Assembly (NCBI GenBank): GCA_900465675.1 | Contig: UBJR01000005.1 | Location: 558,001 to 622,000 of the forward strand | Source of the DNA: Hyphomicrobiales bacterium | GTDB taxonomy: Bacteria; Pseudomonadota; Alphaproteobacteria; Rhizobiales; Rhizobiaceae | DNA: 64,000 nucleotides | Reading direction: 5' to 3' | Program-made: the position numbers and the translations under genes | Notes under the pieces: generated by a model | Seen by the model: only the letters and a program-made list of their open reading frames with translations | Told to the model about the DNA's origin: nothing | Databases searched by the model: none | Part shown: positions 17,920 through 26,638 of the stretch, piece after piece | How positions within the stretch are numbered: position 1 is the first letter of the stretch | Layout of the letters: each line of letters starts with the position of its first letter

Positions 17920-18981
17920 TCAGCCGCCGATGATGGCAATGCCGCGATCCTTGAAGCCGATCTCCACCTCTGTCAAAGGCGCAAAGGCCCTTTCCACTGC
18001 GGGATCGACGACGAAGAGCGTGCCGTTGCTGGTTTTGACTTCGTATTCCACATGGTCGCCGAGATAGGCGGCGTGGGTGATCTGGCCGCTGAAGGCGCCG
18101 CCGTTTTTCGGCGCCAGCGTGATGGCGTTCGGGCGGACCGCCAGCTGCGCCGGGCCGGGGCGCATGTTGCGGCCGGAGATGCGATGCGTCAGGCCCTCGA
18201 CATTGATCGTCGCGTGATCGCCATCGATGCCGACGACATTGCAGGGCACCACATTGGCCTCACCCATGAAGTCGGCGATGAAGGCCGACACAGGCTGGTC
18301 GTAGAGATCGCGCGGCGCGCCCTTCTGCGCAACTTCGCCATCCTTCATGACGATGATCTGGTCGGAGACCGCAAGCGCCTCGTCCTGATCGTGGGTGACG
18401 TAGACGGCGGTGAAACCAAGCCGCTGCTGCAGCTCGCGGATCTCGGTGCGGACGCGGCGCCGAAGCCGGGCGTCGAGGTTCGAGAGCGGCTCGTCGAGCA
18501 GCAGTACCTGCGGCTCCAGCACCAATGCCCGGGCAACCGCGACACGCTGCTGCTGGCCACCGGAGAGCTCGGCAGGCAGACGTTGACCCATGCCGCCAAG
18601 ACCGACGAGCTTCAGGCCTTCCTCGGCGCGCTCGCGTGCTTCCTTGCGCTTGATGCCCGACGATTCCAGACCGTAGGCGACATTGTCGAGCGAGGTCATG
18701 TGCGGGAACAGCGCATAGGACTGGAACACCATCGAGACATCGCGCTCGTTGGCCGGCAGCATGGTCACGTCCTTGCCGCCGATCAGGATGCGGCCAGCGC
18801 TCGGATGTTCGAGTCCGGCAAGCATGCGCAGCGTCGTCGTCTTGCCGCAGCCGGACGGGCCAAGCAGCGTCACCAGCGTGCCGGGTTCGATGGTTAGAGA
18901 CAAATCGGGGATGGCGGTGAAGGCACCGAAGGTCTTGCGCACGTTCTCGAAGACGACGGAACCGGGTTTGTTGCTGCTCAT
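17920..18981 (-). CDS. ABC transporter ATP-binding protein (FbpC/PotA/AfuC-like)
   Basis: A 353-residue importer ATPase with Walker A GPSGCGKTT, signature LSGGQQQRVAVARAL, Walker B LLLDEPLSNLD and a C-terminal TOBE-type regulatory domain (about 240-353). This architecture is shared by ferric, spermidine, sulfate and sugar-phosphate importers. Its start overlaps the permease stop by four bases. It lies between the permease and the phosphatase genes. Confidence 0.9.
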   Translation of the reverse strand: MSSNKPGSVVFENVRKTFGAFTAIPDLSLTIEPGTLVTLLGPSGCGKTTTLRMLAGLEHPSAGRILIGGKDVTMLPANERDVSMVFQSYALFPHMTSLDNVAYGLESSGIKRKEARERAEEGLKLVGLGGMGQRLPAELSGGQQQRVAVARALVLEPQVLLLDEPLSNLDARLRRRVRTEIRELQQRLGFTAVYVTHDQDEALAVSDQIIVMKDGEVAQKGAPRDLYDQPVSAFIADFMGEANVVPCNVVGIDGDHATINVEGLTHRISGRNMRPGPAQLAVRPNAITLAPKNGGAFSGQITHAAYLGDHVEYEVKTSNGTLFVVDPAVERAFAPLTEVEIGFKDRGIAIIGG

Positions 18982-21218
18982 GCGGTTTTCTCCTGACCGA
19001 GAGGTACGGATGCGGTGGCCGTCGGCGCCGCCATAGCGACGCGGTTTTCGCGGCGCAGGCGGCGTTCGCCGACCAGGAACTGGAAGCCGGCGATCACCGT
19101 GACCATGACGACGATCAGCGCTGAGGAATAGGCGATGGCAACGCCATACTCGCCATTCTCGACAAGGCCGACGATATAGGCGGTGGACATGTTGTATTCG
19201 GCGCTGACCAGGAAGATCACGGCGCTGATCGAGGTGATGGCGCGCACAAAGGAATAGACGAGGGCGGCCGTGATGGCCGGGCGCAGCAGCGGCAGGATGA
19301 CCTTGCGGATCGTCCGGAAGCTGTTGGCGCGCAGCGTCAGCGATGCCTCGTCGAGGCTCTTGTCAAGCTGGCTCATGGCCGCCACGCCGCCGCGGACGCC
19401 GACCGGCATGTTGCGGAAGACGAAGCAGGCAACGAGGATCAGCGCCGTGCCGGTCATCTCCAGCGGCGGCAGGTTGAAGGCCATGATGTAGCTGATGCCG
19501 ATGACGGTGCCGGGAATTGCAAAGCTCAGCATCAGCGCGAATTCGAAGACGTTGCGGCCGACGAACTTCTGGCGGACGATGATATAGGCGGTCAGCAGGC
19601 CGACAGCAGCCGTGAGCGGGGCGGAGATCAGGGCGATCTCCATTGTCGTCCAGAACGAATTCCAGGCGACCCCCGTCCACGCCAGGCCGCCGTCATCACG
19701 GAACCCGATCGAGAAGGCGCGGATGTAGTGTTCGAATGTCAGCGTATTGTCGAGGCCCCAGGTGCGCACGAAACCGCCGAACAGGATCATCGCATAGACG
19801 ACGATGGTGAAGATCGCCCAGGGGATGACGAGCGAATGAACAGCAATCGAGACGCCGCGCGGCAGGGCGATGTGCTGGCCGGAATCGCCCTTGCCGGTGA
19901 CGGTCGCATAGCTCTTGCCCTGTAGCCAGAAACGCTGTGCGATGAAGGCCGACATGGTGAAGACGAGCAGGATCATGGCGAGCACGGCGGCGCGGGCCGG
20001 GTCGTTCTGCGAGCCGACGACGGCAAAGAAGATTTCCGTCGACAGCACGCCATGGCTGCCGCCGAGCACCATCGGGTTGCCGAAATCGGCCATGCTTTCG
20101 ATGAAGCCGATGAGGAAGGCATTGGCGAGGCCGGGCTTCATGAGTGGCAGCGAGACGCGCCAGAAGGTGCGCCAGCGGTCGGCGCGCAACGTTTGCGACG
20201 CCTCTTCCATCGACGGGCTGACGCCTTCGACGACGCCGATCAGCACCAGGAAGGAAATCGGTGTGAAGGATAGAACCTGGGCAATCCAGATGCCGGTCAG
20301 GCCATAGAGCCAGCGGCCGGGCTCGACGCCAAGCAGGGAAGATACAAACTGTGTGGCGACACCGGAACGGCCGAAGAGCAGGGTGAGCGCCAGGCCGACG
20401 ACGAAGGGCGGCGTGATGATCGGCAGGATGGTCAGCAGCCGCAATCCCTTCTTGTAGGGAAAGCGCGTGCGGGTGGCGACCAGCGCGAAGCAGAGGCCAA
20501 GCGTCGTCGATCCGGCCGCCGTCATGATCGCCAGCCAGAGCGTGCCCCAGGCAACGCCGCAGCGCTCGCCGCCAACGACGCAGCCGAGGCTCCAGACCGA
20601 TGAATCCTGGATATTGGTGAGAAAGCCGGTGGGATTGAAAGAGCCGTCGAAATCCTGGAAGGCGCCGACGAACATGCTGCCGACGGGGTAGAACACGAAG
20701 ATGGCGACGAGGAACACCAGCATGGAGATCGCGCCGACCACGAAGGCGTCGCCCTTCATCACGCCGCGTTCGGCAAGGCCGAAGGCGAAGAAGAACACGA
20801 AGACAAGGCCGGTCACCACCGCGCCCGCACCCATCGACGGCTGGCCATCAGGGAGCGCGCCGAAGAGGGTTTCGGCGAATGTCCAGCTCCAGCCGGAGAG
20901 ATTGATCGCCAATCCCTCGATCGTCAGGAAAAGCACGCCCAGGCCTCCGGCCCAGGCCAGCAGCGTAGCACGCTGCTTCGGATCGGGAAGGAAGCGCGCG
21001 ATGCCGCCTAGCAATACGAGGAAGACGGCGATCGCGAGCCACCATCGGCCATAGGTGGTGATCTGCAGGATGCCGGGCGCCGTGGAGGGATCGCCCAGAA
21101 AATCAGACAGCCATCCAAGGCCGAAGAAGCCGCCTTCGATCCGATACCACGGGAGCAGTATCAGGGCGGCAATGGCGAAGACGAGAGCGATATCCAGTCT
21201 GCGATTGTAGTTCTTCAT
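18978..21218 (-). CDS. Fused ABC transporter permease (FbpB/AfuB-like, two permease domains)
   Basis: A 746-residue inner-membrane protein with about twelve hydrophobic segments and two copies of the permease coupling loop ('MEEASQTLRADRWRTFWRV' in the first half and 'LDEASLTLRANSFRTIRKV' in the second). One chain therefore forms the complete channel, as in FbpB/AfuB. The N-terminal 180 residues carry extra membrane segments ahead of the first permease domain. ATG 21218 follows GGGAGCG, and the longer upstream frame lacks a good ribosome site. Confidence 0.88.
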   Translation of the reverse strand: MKNYNRRLDIALVFAIAALILLPWYRIEGGFFGLGWLSDFLGDPSTAPGILQITTYGRWWLAIAVFLVLLGGIARFLPDPKQRATLLAWAGGLGVLFLTIEGLAINLSGWSWTFAETLFGALPDGQPSMGAGAVVTGLVFVFFFAFGLAERGVMKGDAFVVGAISMLVFLVAIFVFYPVGSMFVGAFQDFDGSFNPTGFLTNIQDSSVWSLGCVVGGERCGVAWGTLWLAIMTAAGSTTLGLCFALVATRTRFPYKKGLRLLTILPIITPPFVVGLALTLLFGRSGVATQFVSSLLGVEPGRWLYGLTGIWIAQVLSFTPISFLVLIGVVEGVSPSMEEASQTLRADRWRTFWRVSLPLMKPGLANAFLIGFIESMADFGNPMVLGGSHGVLSTEIFFAVVGSQNDPARAAVLAMILLVFTMSAFIAQRFWLQGKSYATVTGKGDSGQHIALPRGVSIAVHSLVIPWAIFTIVVYAMILFGGFVRTWGLDNTLTFEHYIRAFSIGFRDDGGLAWTGVAWNSFWTTMEIALISAPLTAAVGLLTAYIIVRQKFVGRNVFEFALMLSFAIPGTVIGISYIMAFNLPPLEMTGTALILVACFVFRNMPVGVRGGVAAMSQLDKSLDEASLTLRANSFRTIRKVILPLLRPAITAALVYSFVRAITSISAVIFLVSAEYNMSTAYIVGLVENGEYGVAIAYSSALIVVMVTVIAGFQFLVGERRLRRENRVAMAAPTATASVPLGQEKTA

Positions 21219-21296
21219 GGTTCGCTCCCGCTTGAGCACGGCATTATGCTTGGAGGCCGGCAGCCATCGGCAGCCGGCCATCGAGATCACTCGAAA

Positions 21297-22325
21297 TCAG
21301 TTGGCCTTGGCGCCGATTTCCTTGTCCCAGCGGCTGAGCAACGCCTTGCGGACATCGGGATTGCCGTATTTGGCGAAGTCGTAGTCGATGAGCTTGATGT
21401 CTTCGAACTTCGGCGCTTCCTTCGGAATCTCGGCCGACTTGTTGGACGGCAGCTGGAAGGACTTGGCGTCCTTCATGTGCGACTGCGCATCGGCGCTGAG
21501 TGCCCAGTCATACCACTTCTTGGCATTCTCGAGGTTCTTGGCGCCCTTGACGATCGACATCGAGCCGATTTCGTATCCGGTGCCTTCGCAAGGCGCGACC
21601 GCCTTGATCGGGAAGCCTTCGACGGTCTGGGCAACCGCATCATGCATGAAGACGATGCCGATGGTCGACTCGCCGCGGGCGGCAGCCTTTACCGGTGCTG
21701 AACCGGACTTGGTATATTGGGAAACGTTGGCATTCAGCTTCGTCAGGTAGTCGAAAGCCTTGTCCTCGCCCATGATCTGCACCAGCGTTGCCAGCGTGTT
21801 GTAGGACGTGCCCGAGGAATTCGGGTTGGCGATCTGGATTTCACCCTTGTAGGACGGATCCAACAGGTCGGCCCAGCACTTCGGTTCCTTGAGGTTCTTC
21901 TGCTTCAGGATGTCGGTGTTGTAGCCCCAGCCGAGCGCACCGGCATAAACGCCGACGGTGCGGTACTTGGCGCTTTCGGCCTGCTTCTTCGCCCAATCCT
22001 GCAGTTGGTCGAACAGCGGCGACTTGTATTCCAGCGTCAGGTTTTCGGCGGCTGCCTGCAGGTGCGGGTCGCCGGTACCGGCCCACCAGATGTCGGTCTT
22101 CGGGTTGCGGGCTTCGGCGCGGATCTTGGCGTAGGTCTCGCCGGCCGAGAGGCGCACCATGTTGACCTTGATGTCGGACTGCTTTTCGAACAGCCCCTTC
22201 ATGAGGTCGCAGACTTCCTGGTCTGCCGAGCAGATCACATTGAGATTGCCAGCGGCATGAGCCGAAAAGGCAGCAAAAGTCACACTCGCGGCAAGCGCTG
22301 CCGCGGCAAGTTTAGCTGAACGCAT
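21297..22325 (-). CDS. ABC transporter substrate-binding protein (AfuA/FbpA-like, family 1)
   Basis: A 342-residue periplasmic binding protein with a Sec signal (about 1-24, ending SAHA). Features include 'NVICSADQEVCDLMKGLFEK', 'AGETYAKIRAEARNPKTDIWW', and 'IANPNSSGTSYNTLATLVQIMGE'. It is often annotated as iron-binding, but AfuA of Actinobacillus, a close architecture, binds hexose phosphates. The paired Tyr residues that hold iron in FbpA are not evident. AGGAGG precedes the start. It is the first gene of the operon, divergent from a LacI regulator. Confidence 0.85.
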   Translation of the reverse strand: MRSAKLAAAALAASVTFAAFSAHAAGNLNVICSADQEVCDLMKGLFEKQSDIKVNMVRLSAGETYAKIRAEARNPKTDIWWAGTGDPHLQAAAENLTLEYKSPLFDQLQDWAKKQAESAKYRTVGVYAGALGWGYNTDILKQKNLKEPKCWADLLDPSYKGEIQIANPNSSGTSYNTLATLVQIMGEDKAFDYLTKLNANVSQYTKSGSAPVKAAARGESTIGIVFMHDAVAQTVEGFPIKAVAPCEGTGYEIGSMSIVKGAKNLENAKKWYDWALSADAQSHMKDAKSFQLPSNKSAEIPKEAPKFEDIKLIDYDFAKYGNPDVRKALLSRWDKEIGAKAN

Positions 22326-22367
22326 TCTTTCCTCCTGGATGTGGCGGCGCCTCCACGCCGATCGCCT

Positions 22368-22383
22368 TTGCAAGCGTGTGCAA
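22368..22383. promoter_or_regulatory. LacI-type operator 1, TTGCA-N6-TGCAA
   Basis: TTGCAAGCGTGTGCAA lies over the predicted start site of the binding-protein gene. The minus-strand promoter has -35 TTGACA (22407-22412) and -10 CAGCAT (22384-22389) with a 17-base spacer. Confidence 0.65.
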
Positions 22384-22412
22384 ATGCTGCATGACCCAGG
22401 AAAGCCTGTCAA
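22384..22412 (-). promoter_or_regulatory. Promoter of the ferric-type ABC operon
   Basis: Minus-strand TTGACA, 17-base spacer, CAGCAT. The downstream edge abuts operator 1. Confidence 0.55.
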
Positions 22413-22450
22413 CAGTTTTGTCACAAAAGTGTCATAAATCCATTCGTCGA

Positions 22451-22474
22451 GATATTGCACGCAATTGCAATATC
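22451..22474. promoter_or_regulatory. LacI-type operator 2, extended inverted repeat
   Basis: GATATTGCA and TGCAATATC flank CGCAAT, so the same TTGCA-N6-TGCAA core (22455-22470) is extended to 9-bp arms. It is 31-54 bases upstream of the divergent LacI gene. Confidence 0.65.
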
Positions 22475-22475
22475 G

Positions 22476-22491
22476 TGCACAGTCGCGTGCA
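22476..22491. promoter_or_regulatory. LacI-type operator 3, TGCAC-N6-GTGCA
   Basis: A third dyad with the same 16-base geometry, ending 13 bases before the LacI start codon and adjacent to its ribosome site, suited to autoregulation. Confidence 0.5.
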
Positions 22492-22504
22492 AGGGGAGAT
22501 TCAG

Positions 22505-23518
22505 GTGGTCACGAAAGTCTTTGTCAGCGCGCAGGAAGTCGCGGAAAAAGCGGGGGTTTCCCGTTCGGCTGTGTCGCGCACGTTTACGCCAGGGGCCAGC
22601 GTCGCGCCCGAGACACGCAAGCGGGTGATGGAGGCGGCCGAGGCGCTCGGATATCACGTCAATCATCTGGCCCGCGGGCTGATGCGCAACGAGAGCGGCA
22701 TTGTTTGCCTGATTGTTTCGGAGATGGGCACGCCTTATCGCTCGTCGCTGATCAGGGCGGTGACGCAACATCTGCAGAACTCTGGCAAGATCGCGATGCT
22801 GATCAACACTGACCGCTCCGACGGCAGTGTTGACCGAGCACTACGCCAGGCGATCCGCTACCGCGCCGATGCTTCGATCATCCTGTCGGGCCAGCCCGAC
22901 AAGTCGATCACCCAGCTTTGCCTGAAGAATGGCCAGCGGCTGGTACTGATCAACCGCGACGACGCGCAGCCCGGCCCGTTCAGGATCAATCTCGACGACA
23001 AGGAAGCGGCAAGCCGCATCCTCACCGCCTTCGTGCGCGCCGGCTGCCGGCGCTTGGCTTTCGCCAATTCGGAAGTCGGAACGCCCAGCCTGATGGCCCG
23101 CGAGCATGGTTTCGTTGCCGCCGCCGCAGCACTCGGTATGGAGGTCGCCGTCGAGCGCTTCGGTCCCACCGGCTACGAGGCGGGCAAGGTTGTCGCCCAG
23201 CGGCTGCTGACCCGCAAGGAGCGGCCCGACGCCATCTTCTGCGCCAACGACCTGCTCGCCTGCGGCGTCATGGACGCGGCCCGCCATCAGTTCATGATGT
23301 CGGTCCCCGATCAACTCTGCGTCGCCGGCTTCGATGATATCGAGCAGACCTCCTGGTCATCCTACGATCTCACCACTTTCGCCCAGCCCGTCGAAGCCAT
23401 CGCCCGCGAGGCAGTTGCCTTTCTGGCGGAGCCGGGAAGCGCGGAGGACGACGGACAGGGGCGGTCAATCAGGCTGCATGCGGAGCTCATCTGGCGAGGG
23501 TCAATCCGCGGCGGATAA
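22505..23518 (+). CDS. LacI-family transcriptional regulator
   Basis: A 337-residue repressor: helix-turn-helix at residues 7-26 ('VSAQEVAEKAGVSRSAVSRT'), hinge around 'AAEALGYHVNHLARGLM', then a type-1 periplasmic-binding-protein-like sensor with 'DAIFCANDLLACGVMDAAR' and 'VAGFDDIEQTSW'. GTG 22505 is chosen because AGGGGAG lies six bases upstream. The frame is open further up but would run through operator 2. It faces the ferric-type ABC operon across three similar dyads, so it is very likely the regulator of that importer, which points to a carbohydrate-like inducer and away from iron. Confidence 0.85.
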   Translation: MVTKVFVSAQEVAEKAGVSRSAVSRTFTPGASVAPETRKRVMEAAEALGYHVNHLARGLMRNESGIVCLIVSEMGTPYRSSLIRAVTQHLQNSGKIAMLINTDRSDGSVDRALRQAIRYRADASIILSGQPDKSITQLCLKNGQRLVLINRDDAQPGPFRINLDDKEAASRILTAFVRAGCRRLAFANSEVGTPSLMAREHGFVAAAAALGMEVAVERFGPTGYEAGKVVAQRLLTRKERPDAIFCANDLLACGVMDAARHQFMMSVPDQLCVAGFDDIEQTSWSSYDLTTFAQPVEAIAREAVAFLAEPGSAEDDGQGRSIRLHAELIWRGSIRGG

Positions 23519-23682
23519 CGGCTTCGAGCCGATCTGTGCATACGATTACACAGATTTTCACAGGCGGTAAGTTCCCGACGTAAAGCTACCGTTGCCGCAT
23601 AAAGTCATGATTTTTCGTCTATAATGGGCAGAGGTGCAATCCATTGACCTCTCAGCTTTGCAACCTGCGTCAAAAGTCATCT

Positions 23683-23696
23683 TGAACACGTTTACA
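23683..23696. promoter_or_regulatory. Possible LacI-like half-palindromic site TGAACACGTTTACA
   Basis: An imperfect dyad (10 of 14 positions symmetric) with a central ACGT, 61 bases before the DUF5054 gene. The rest of the 239-base gap contains no other gene. GAGGT...ACCTC arms occur at about 23631-23651. Confidence 0.3.
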
Positions 23697-23757
23697 TTGT
23701 CTCGTAGATGTCGAGGCGGCCGGTGTGCGGTTGCCGAAGCCAGCGAGCGGAATGGAC

Positions 23758-25671
23758 ATGTCAGAAAAGCGCGTGCATCTGGTCTTCAAGACCCATCTGG
23801 ATATCGGTTTCACGGATCACGCCGAAAAGGTTCGCCGCCAGTATCACGAGCGGTTCATTCCGCAGGCGATCGAAACGGGCGCGCATTTCCATGCCGAAAA
23901 TCCCGATGAGCCGAAGTTCATCTGGACGACGGGTGCCTGGCTGATCTGGGATCACCTGAATTCGCGCTCGCCGGTAGAAGTCGCAGCCCTCGAGCAGGCG
24001 ATCGAGCGCGGGCTGATCCGCTGGCACGGCCTGCCGTTCACGACGCATACCGAGCTGATGTCGCCGGATCTGTTTCGTGCGGGGCTTTCCTATTCGCAGG
24101 AGCTCGACCGCCGCTTCGGCAAGACGACGATCGCCGCGAAGATGACGGATGTGCCCGGCCATACGCTCGGAATGGTGCCGCCGCTCGCCGAAGCCGGGAT
24201 CCGCTTCCTGCATCTCGGCGTCAACACCGCCTCGCCACCGCCCGACGTGCCGGATGTTTTCCGCTGGCGGGCACCCGATGGCGCCGAAGTCGTGGTCATG
24301 TATCAGCGTTCCTATGGCGAGACCTATTTCCCTGAAGGCTTCTCGGATGGGCTGAGCTTTGCCCATACCAACGACAATATCGGCCCGCAAAGCGTGCCGC
24401 AGACGGCGGAGGCTTTACGTGACATCCGCAACCGCGAGCCGGACGCGACGATCCGCGCCGCGACGCTGGAAGATTACGGCGCGCTGCTCTGGGAAGCGCG
24501 CGAGCGCTTTCCGGTTCTCGACATCGAGCTCGGCGACAGCTGGATCCATGGCAGCGCCACCGACCCGCAGAAGACCGCCCGCTTCCTGGCGCTGCAGCGG
24601 ATCTATGATCGATTTGCTTCCCGCGGTTTGACGAAAAGCCGTCTGGCCTTCGGCCGCGAGATTGCGATGGTCGCCGAACATACCTGTGGCGTCGACATCA
24701 AGTCGTATCTGCGCGACGACAAGGCCTGGTCGCGTCCGGATTTCGAGGCGGCGCGCAAGGGTGATTACCGGTTCGCCTATGCCGAACAGTCCTGGCAGGA
24801 GCAGCGCGATTATCTCGACAAGGCCATTTCGATGCTGGAGCCCGATGACGCCGCGGCGGCGGCCCAAGCTGTTGCTACGCTTGGGGCGCACGCCTTGCCC
24901 GTGCTGTCGGCCAAGCAGACAGAGTTGACGGCAGGCGGCTGGACGGTGACGCTCGACGGTCAAAGCGGCGACATTGCCTCGATCGCAACGCCGGCGGGGA
25001 CGACGATCTCGGGCCGCGGCGGCGCGCTTCTCGGCTATCGCTATGAAAGCTATGATGCAGCCGATGTCGGCAGGCATATGGACACCTATCTGACGCATCG
25101 CCAGGAATGGGCGGTTCTTGATCATGACAAGCCTGGTCTCGCCCAATCCGGCGCGGCGCTGTCTCAAGTGTTTTCACCCGTTCTCGAGGCGGCCGCAGGC
25201 AACATGATGTTGCTCTCGCTGCCCGAGCGCGCATCGTCGTCATATGGGGCGCCAAAGCATGTTTCGCTGCGGTTCCTGGATGAAGGCGATGCGCTTTCCA
25301 TTCAGCTGACGCTGCATGCCAAACCTGCCAATCGCATGCCGGAGGCGAGCTTCTTCTTCGTCACGCCTGCCGGGGATGCGGCGTGGAGTTTCCGCAAGAT
25401 GGGGCTCTGGCACAAGTCGGGCGCGATCGCCGAAAGCGGCGGGGCGCAGCTGCAGGCCGTCAGCGCCGCGCGCACCGGTGCGCTGCAGATCGAGCCGCTG
25501 GATACGCCGCTCGCAGCACCCGCAAGCTGGGACTTCATGACCTTCTGCAAGGCGCGTCCGGATTTCTCCGGCGGCATCCGGTTCAATCTCCACAACAACA
25601 AGTGGGGCACGAATTTTCCGATGTGGTGCGAGGGCGACATCGTCGCGCGCTTCAGGCTTTCCGAAATTTAA
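23758..25671 (+). CDS. DUF5054 protein, glycoside hydrolase family 38-like
   Basis: A 637-residue cytoplasmic protein without signal peptide. Its N-terminal third looks like a GH38-type beta/alpha barrel. 'VFKTHLDIGFTD' places His13 and Asp15 where alpha-mannosidases bind zinc. 'MTDVPGHTLGMVPPLAEAGI' places Asp131 and His135 at the nucleophile region (compare DPFGHS in GH38). The remaining residues form a C-terminal beta-rich part. DUF5054 proteins have no established reaction that I know. It is transcribed alone between a LacI gene and a strong terminator. In-frame GTG 23725 and ATG 23752 are less well spaced from a GGA than ATG 23758. Confidence 0.75.
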   Translation: MSEKRVHLVFKTHLDIGFTDHAEKVRRQYHERFIPQAIETGAHFHAENPDEPKFIWTTGAWLIWDHLNSRSPVEVAALEQAIERGLIRWHGLPFTTHTELMSPDLFRAGLSYSQELDRRFGKTTIAAKMTDVPGHTLGMVPPLAEAGIRFLHLGVNTASPPPDVPDVFRWRAPDGAEVVVMYQRSYGETYFPEGFSDGLSFAHTNDNIGPQSVPQTAEALRDIRNREPDATIRAATLEDYGALLWEARERFPVLDIELGDSWIHGSATDPQKTARFLALQRIYDRFASRGLTKSRLAFGREIAMVAEHTCGVDIKSYLRDDKAWSRPDFEAARKGDYRFAYAEQSWQEQRDYLDKAISMLEPDDAAAAAQAVATLGAHALPVLSAKQTELTAGGWTVTLDGQSGDIASIATPAGTTISGRGGALLGYRYESYDAADVGRHMDTYLTHRQEWAVLDHDKPGLAQSGAALSQVFSPVLEAAAGNMMLLSLPERASSSYGAPKHVSLRFLDEGDALSIQLTLHAKPANRMPEASFFFVTPAGDAAWSFRKMGLWHKSGAIAESGGAQLQAVSAARTGALQIEPLDTPLAAPASWDFMTFCKARPDFSGGIRFNLHNNKWGTNFPMWCEGDIVARFRLSEI

Positions 25672-25697
25672 GTACCTGAAAAATAACAGCAAAAGTA

Positions 25698-25727
25698 AGC
25701 CACGGAGAGCGATCTCCGCGGCTTTTT
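25698..25727 (+). terminator. Intrinsic terminator after the DUF5054 gene
   Basis: AGCC-A-CGGAGA pairs with TCTCCG-C-GGCT around a GCGA loop, followed by TTTTT. Confidence 0.85.
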
Positions 25728-25764
25728 CGTTGTGGAAAAGTCCTTGCCTTTATCCGCTTGCACT

Positions 25765-25788
25765 AAGTTGGATACTAATATACTACTT
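25765..25788. promoter_or_regulatory. Imperfect 24-base dyad upstream of the kdu operon
   Basis: AAGT.G.ATA on the left and TAT.C.ACTT on the right are symmetric at 9 of 12 positions, and ATACTA is also directly repeated (25772 and 25780). It lies 80 bases before the GntR start and is the best candidate operator for this operon. Confidence 0.4.
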
Positions 25789-25867
25789 CTTGGCAAGCCA
25801 ACGGGAGGTGGCGACGGGTGACGACAATAGGTCAGCGCATCACGATTGAAACTGGGGCCGGGACGCG

Positions 25868-26638
25868 ATGAGCGAGACCCGCAAGAAGCGCTCGCTCGCC
25901 GGCGTCACCCATCTTTCGCATCAGCGAGCCGCCGCGCCACGTGCCGCGACGCTGGTTTATAACGCGCTGCGCGACGACATCATCTCGCTCCGCCGCAAGC
26001 CGATGGATCTCCTCAACGAGAAAGAACTGGAAGCGCAGTTCGGCGTCAGCCGCACGCCGATCCGCGAAGCGATCCTGCGTCTGTCGGACGATGGGCTGGT
26101 CGACGTTTTTCCGCAGTCCGGAACCTTCGTGTCCCGCATTCCGCGCCATGCGCTCTACGAGGCGATCCTTGTGCGCAAGGCGCTTGAGGACACCACCGTC
26201 TCGATCGCCGTCGAGAAGATGACCCCCGCTGGTCTGCGTCTGCTGGAGCGCAATCTTGCCGATCTCAGCGCCTGCGTGCGCGACGACGATGTCGCCGCTT
26301 TCCATGTGGTCGACAACGATTTCCACAAGCTGATCAGCGATATCGCCGGCTTTCCCGGCATCTGGGCGATCATCCAGCAGGTCAAGGTCCATTCCGACCG
26401 CTACCGCCTGCTGACACTGCCGCAGGAAGGGCGTCTCGCCCGTGTCATCGAAGAGCACTCCGCCGTCATCGACTGCATGAAGGCAGGCGACAAGGCGGGT
26501 GCCGCATCGGCCATGGGGTTCCATCTCGGCAAGCTGCTCGGCGAAGTCGAGAAAGCCGAAATCTGGGATCCGAACTATTTCATCGAGGATGCGAAATCTC
26601 CCTTGGCATCCGCTGATCAGAAGGGAAAAATTCAATGA
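25868..26638 (+). CDS. GntR-family regulator (FCD type) of the kdu operon
   Basis: A 256-residue regulator with an N-terminal winged helix ('LNEKELEAQFGVSRTPIREAILRLSDDGLVDVFPQSGTFVSRI') and a C-terminal FCD domain ('YEAILVRKALEDTTVSIAVEKM', 'FHVVDNDFHKLISDIAGFPGIW') whose His residues usually bind a metal and a carboxylate effector. It is the first gene of the operon and overlaps kduI by four bases. The effector is probably a hexuronate breakdown product such as 2-keto-3-deoxygluconate. Confidence 0.85.
   Translation: MSETRKKRSLAGVTHLSHQRAAAPRAATLVYNALRDDIISLRRKPMDLLNEKELEAQFGVSRTPIREAILRLSDDGLVDVFPQSGTFVSRIPRHALYEAILVRKALEDTTVSIAVEKMTPAGLRLLERNLADLSACVRDDDVAAFHVVDNDFHKLISDIAGFPGIWAIIQQVKVHSDRYRLLTLPQEGRLARVIEEHSAVIDCMKAGDKAGAASAMGFHLGKLLGEVEKAEIWDPNYFIEDAKSPLASADQKGKIQ

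Noticed and set aside
21297..22325. Annotation of the binding protein as a ferric iron transporter
   Set aside because: No iron box in the promoter, a LacI regulator and a phosphatase in the operon, and no evident Tyr pair; family membership alone does not support iron.
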